The notes under the pieces are model-generated. The model did not search any database and was not told the DNA's origin. It saw only the letters and a program-made list of their open reading frames with translations. A program made the position numbers and the translations under genes. From Chloroflexota bacterium (GTDB lineage Bacteria; Chloroflexota; Dehalococcoidia; Plut-88900), in assembly GCA_022566235.1 (NCBI GenBank), contig JADFJI010000016.1, positions 1-14,851 of the forward strand: a stretch of 14,851 bases of DNA, read 5' to 3'. The first letter of the stretch is position 1, and every line of letters begins with the position of its first letter. This document shows, one piece after another, positions 14,748 through 14,851 of the stretch.

Positions 14748-14764
14748 CTGAGGGACACCCTCAG
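14748..14764. repeat. Perfect hairpin CTGAGGG/CCCTCAG
   Basis: Seven-base perfect arms (14748-14754, 14758-14764) with loop ACA, ten bases after the terminator-like stem; middle element of the three-hairpin array. Confidence 0.6.
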
Positions 14765-14776
14765 GTACAAATTATT

Positions 14777-14800
14777 CCCCCTTCCTTGCAAGGAAGGGGG
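14777..14800. repeat. 24-base perfect palindrome (family copy 4)
   Basis: CCCCCTTCCTTG followed directly by its reverse complement CAAGGAAGGGGG. The outer CCCCCTTCC/GGAAGGGGG relates it to the hairpins at 9248, 12228 and 12905, here with arms extended to the centre. It can form a hairpin or cruciform. Confidence 0.8.
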
Positions 14801-14851
14801 CCAGGGGGATGGTCGAAAGGGTTTTACAGCACCTTGCTAGGGGCTTAATCT

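Larger units (their letters stand above)
14571..14851. other. 3' intergenic region with three consecutive hairpins
   Basis: 281 bases to the window edge with no convincing gene; a 75-codon open frame at 14621-14848 runs through the hairpins and has no family resemblance. The right half (14700-14840) is built of three hairpins given separately, followed by GGTCGAAAGGG, which recalls the other dispersed repeats. Confidence 0.6.

Noticed and set aside
14621..14848. Small 75-codon open frame at the right end
   Set aside because: It runs through three hairpins, has no ribosome site and no family similarity.

Overview
The window is GC-rich bacterial DNA (high by eye, not computed) carrying ten protein-coding genes on both strands, separated by intergenic stretches rich in hairpins and dispersed repeats. 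I infer a free-living bacterium, possibly a Chloroflexota/Dehalococcoidia-like lineage. This rests on the gene mix (full-length Lhr helicase, SelA, a small lipoprotein with an emp24/GOLD-like tail, HisKA_3 kinase) and on repeat motifs of the type GTCATTCCGAG...GAGCGAGGAATCT and CTGAGCTTGTCGAAGGG. The assignment is tentative because no rRNA, tRNA or other marker gene is present.

Layout. 1-2007 (+): a stand-alone receiver protein and, 13 bases later, a soluble receiver-PAS-HisKA_3-HATPase sensor kinase. 2186-6505 (+): a 1439-residue Lhr-type superfamily 2 helicase that appears to be expressed from a leaderless transcript. 6640-7026 (+): a small A+T-richer lipoprotein with a GOLD-like C-terminal part. 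7153-10637 (-): three genes in one direction, in transcription order a 12-TM MFS transporter, a heme-oxygenase-like (PqqC/CADD-type) putative di-iron protein, and a Ser/Cys-type proline-racemase-superfamily enzyme. 10793-12672 (+): selA (selenocysteine synthase), then a small zinc-ribbon plus Smr-domain protein. 12673-13313: about 640 bases of repeats without a gene. 13314-14570 (+): an M20-family amidohydrolase-like protein that lacks several of the usual metal ligands. 14571-14851: a 3' region with three consecutive hairpins.

How the genes work together. The first two genes are very probably one signalling unit, but no DNA-binding output regulator is visible. The minus-strand trio could be a small amino-acid or metabolite module (import or export, oxidation, epimerisation or dehydration); this is inference from strand and order, and gaps of 317 and 150 bases mean it need not be one operon. 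SelA implies that the organism makes selenoproteins, but selB, selC and selD are not in the window and I found no in-frame UGA case. lhr and selA share the nine bases TTGTGCTAA at their putative -10 regions.

The points most worth a second look are the M20-like protein with an eroded second metal site, the GOLD-like bacterial lipoprotein, the zinc-ribbon/Smr fusion whose start codon sits just behind a repeat unit, the CADD-like ligand spacing in the heme-oxygenase-fold protein, and the family of G/C hairpins whose arms differ in sequence while pairing is kept.
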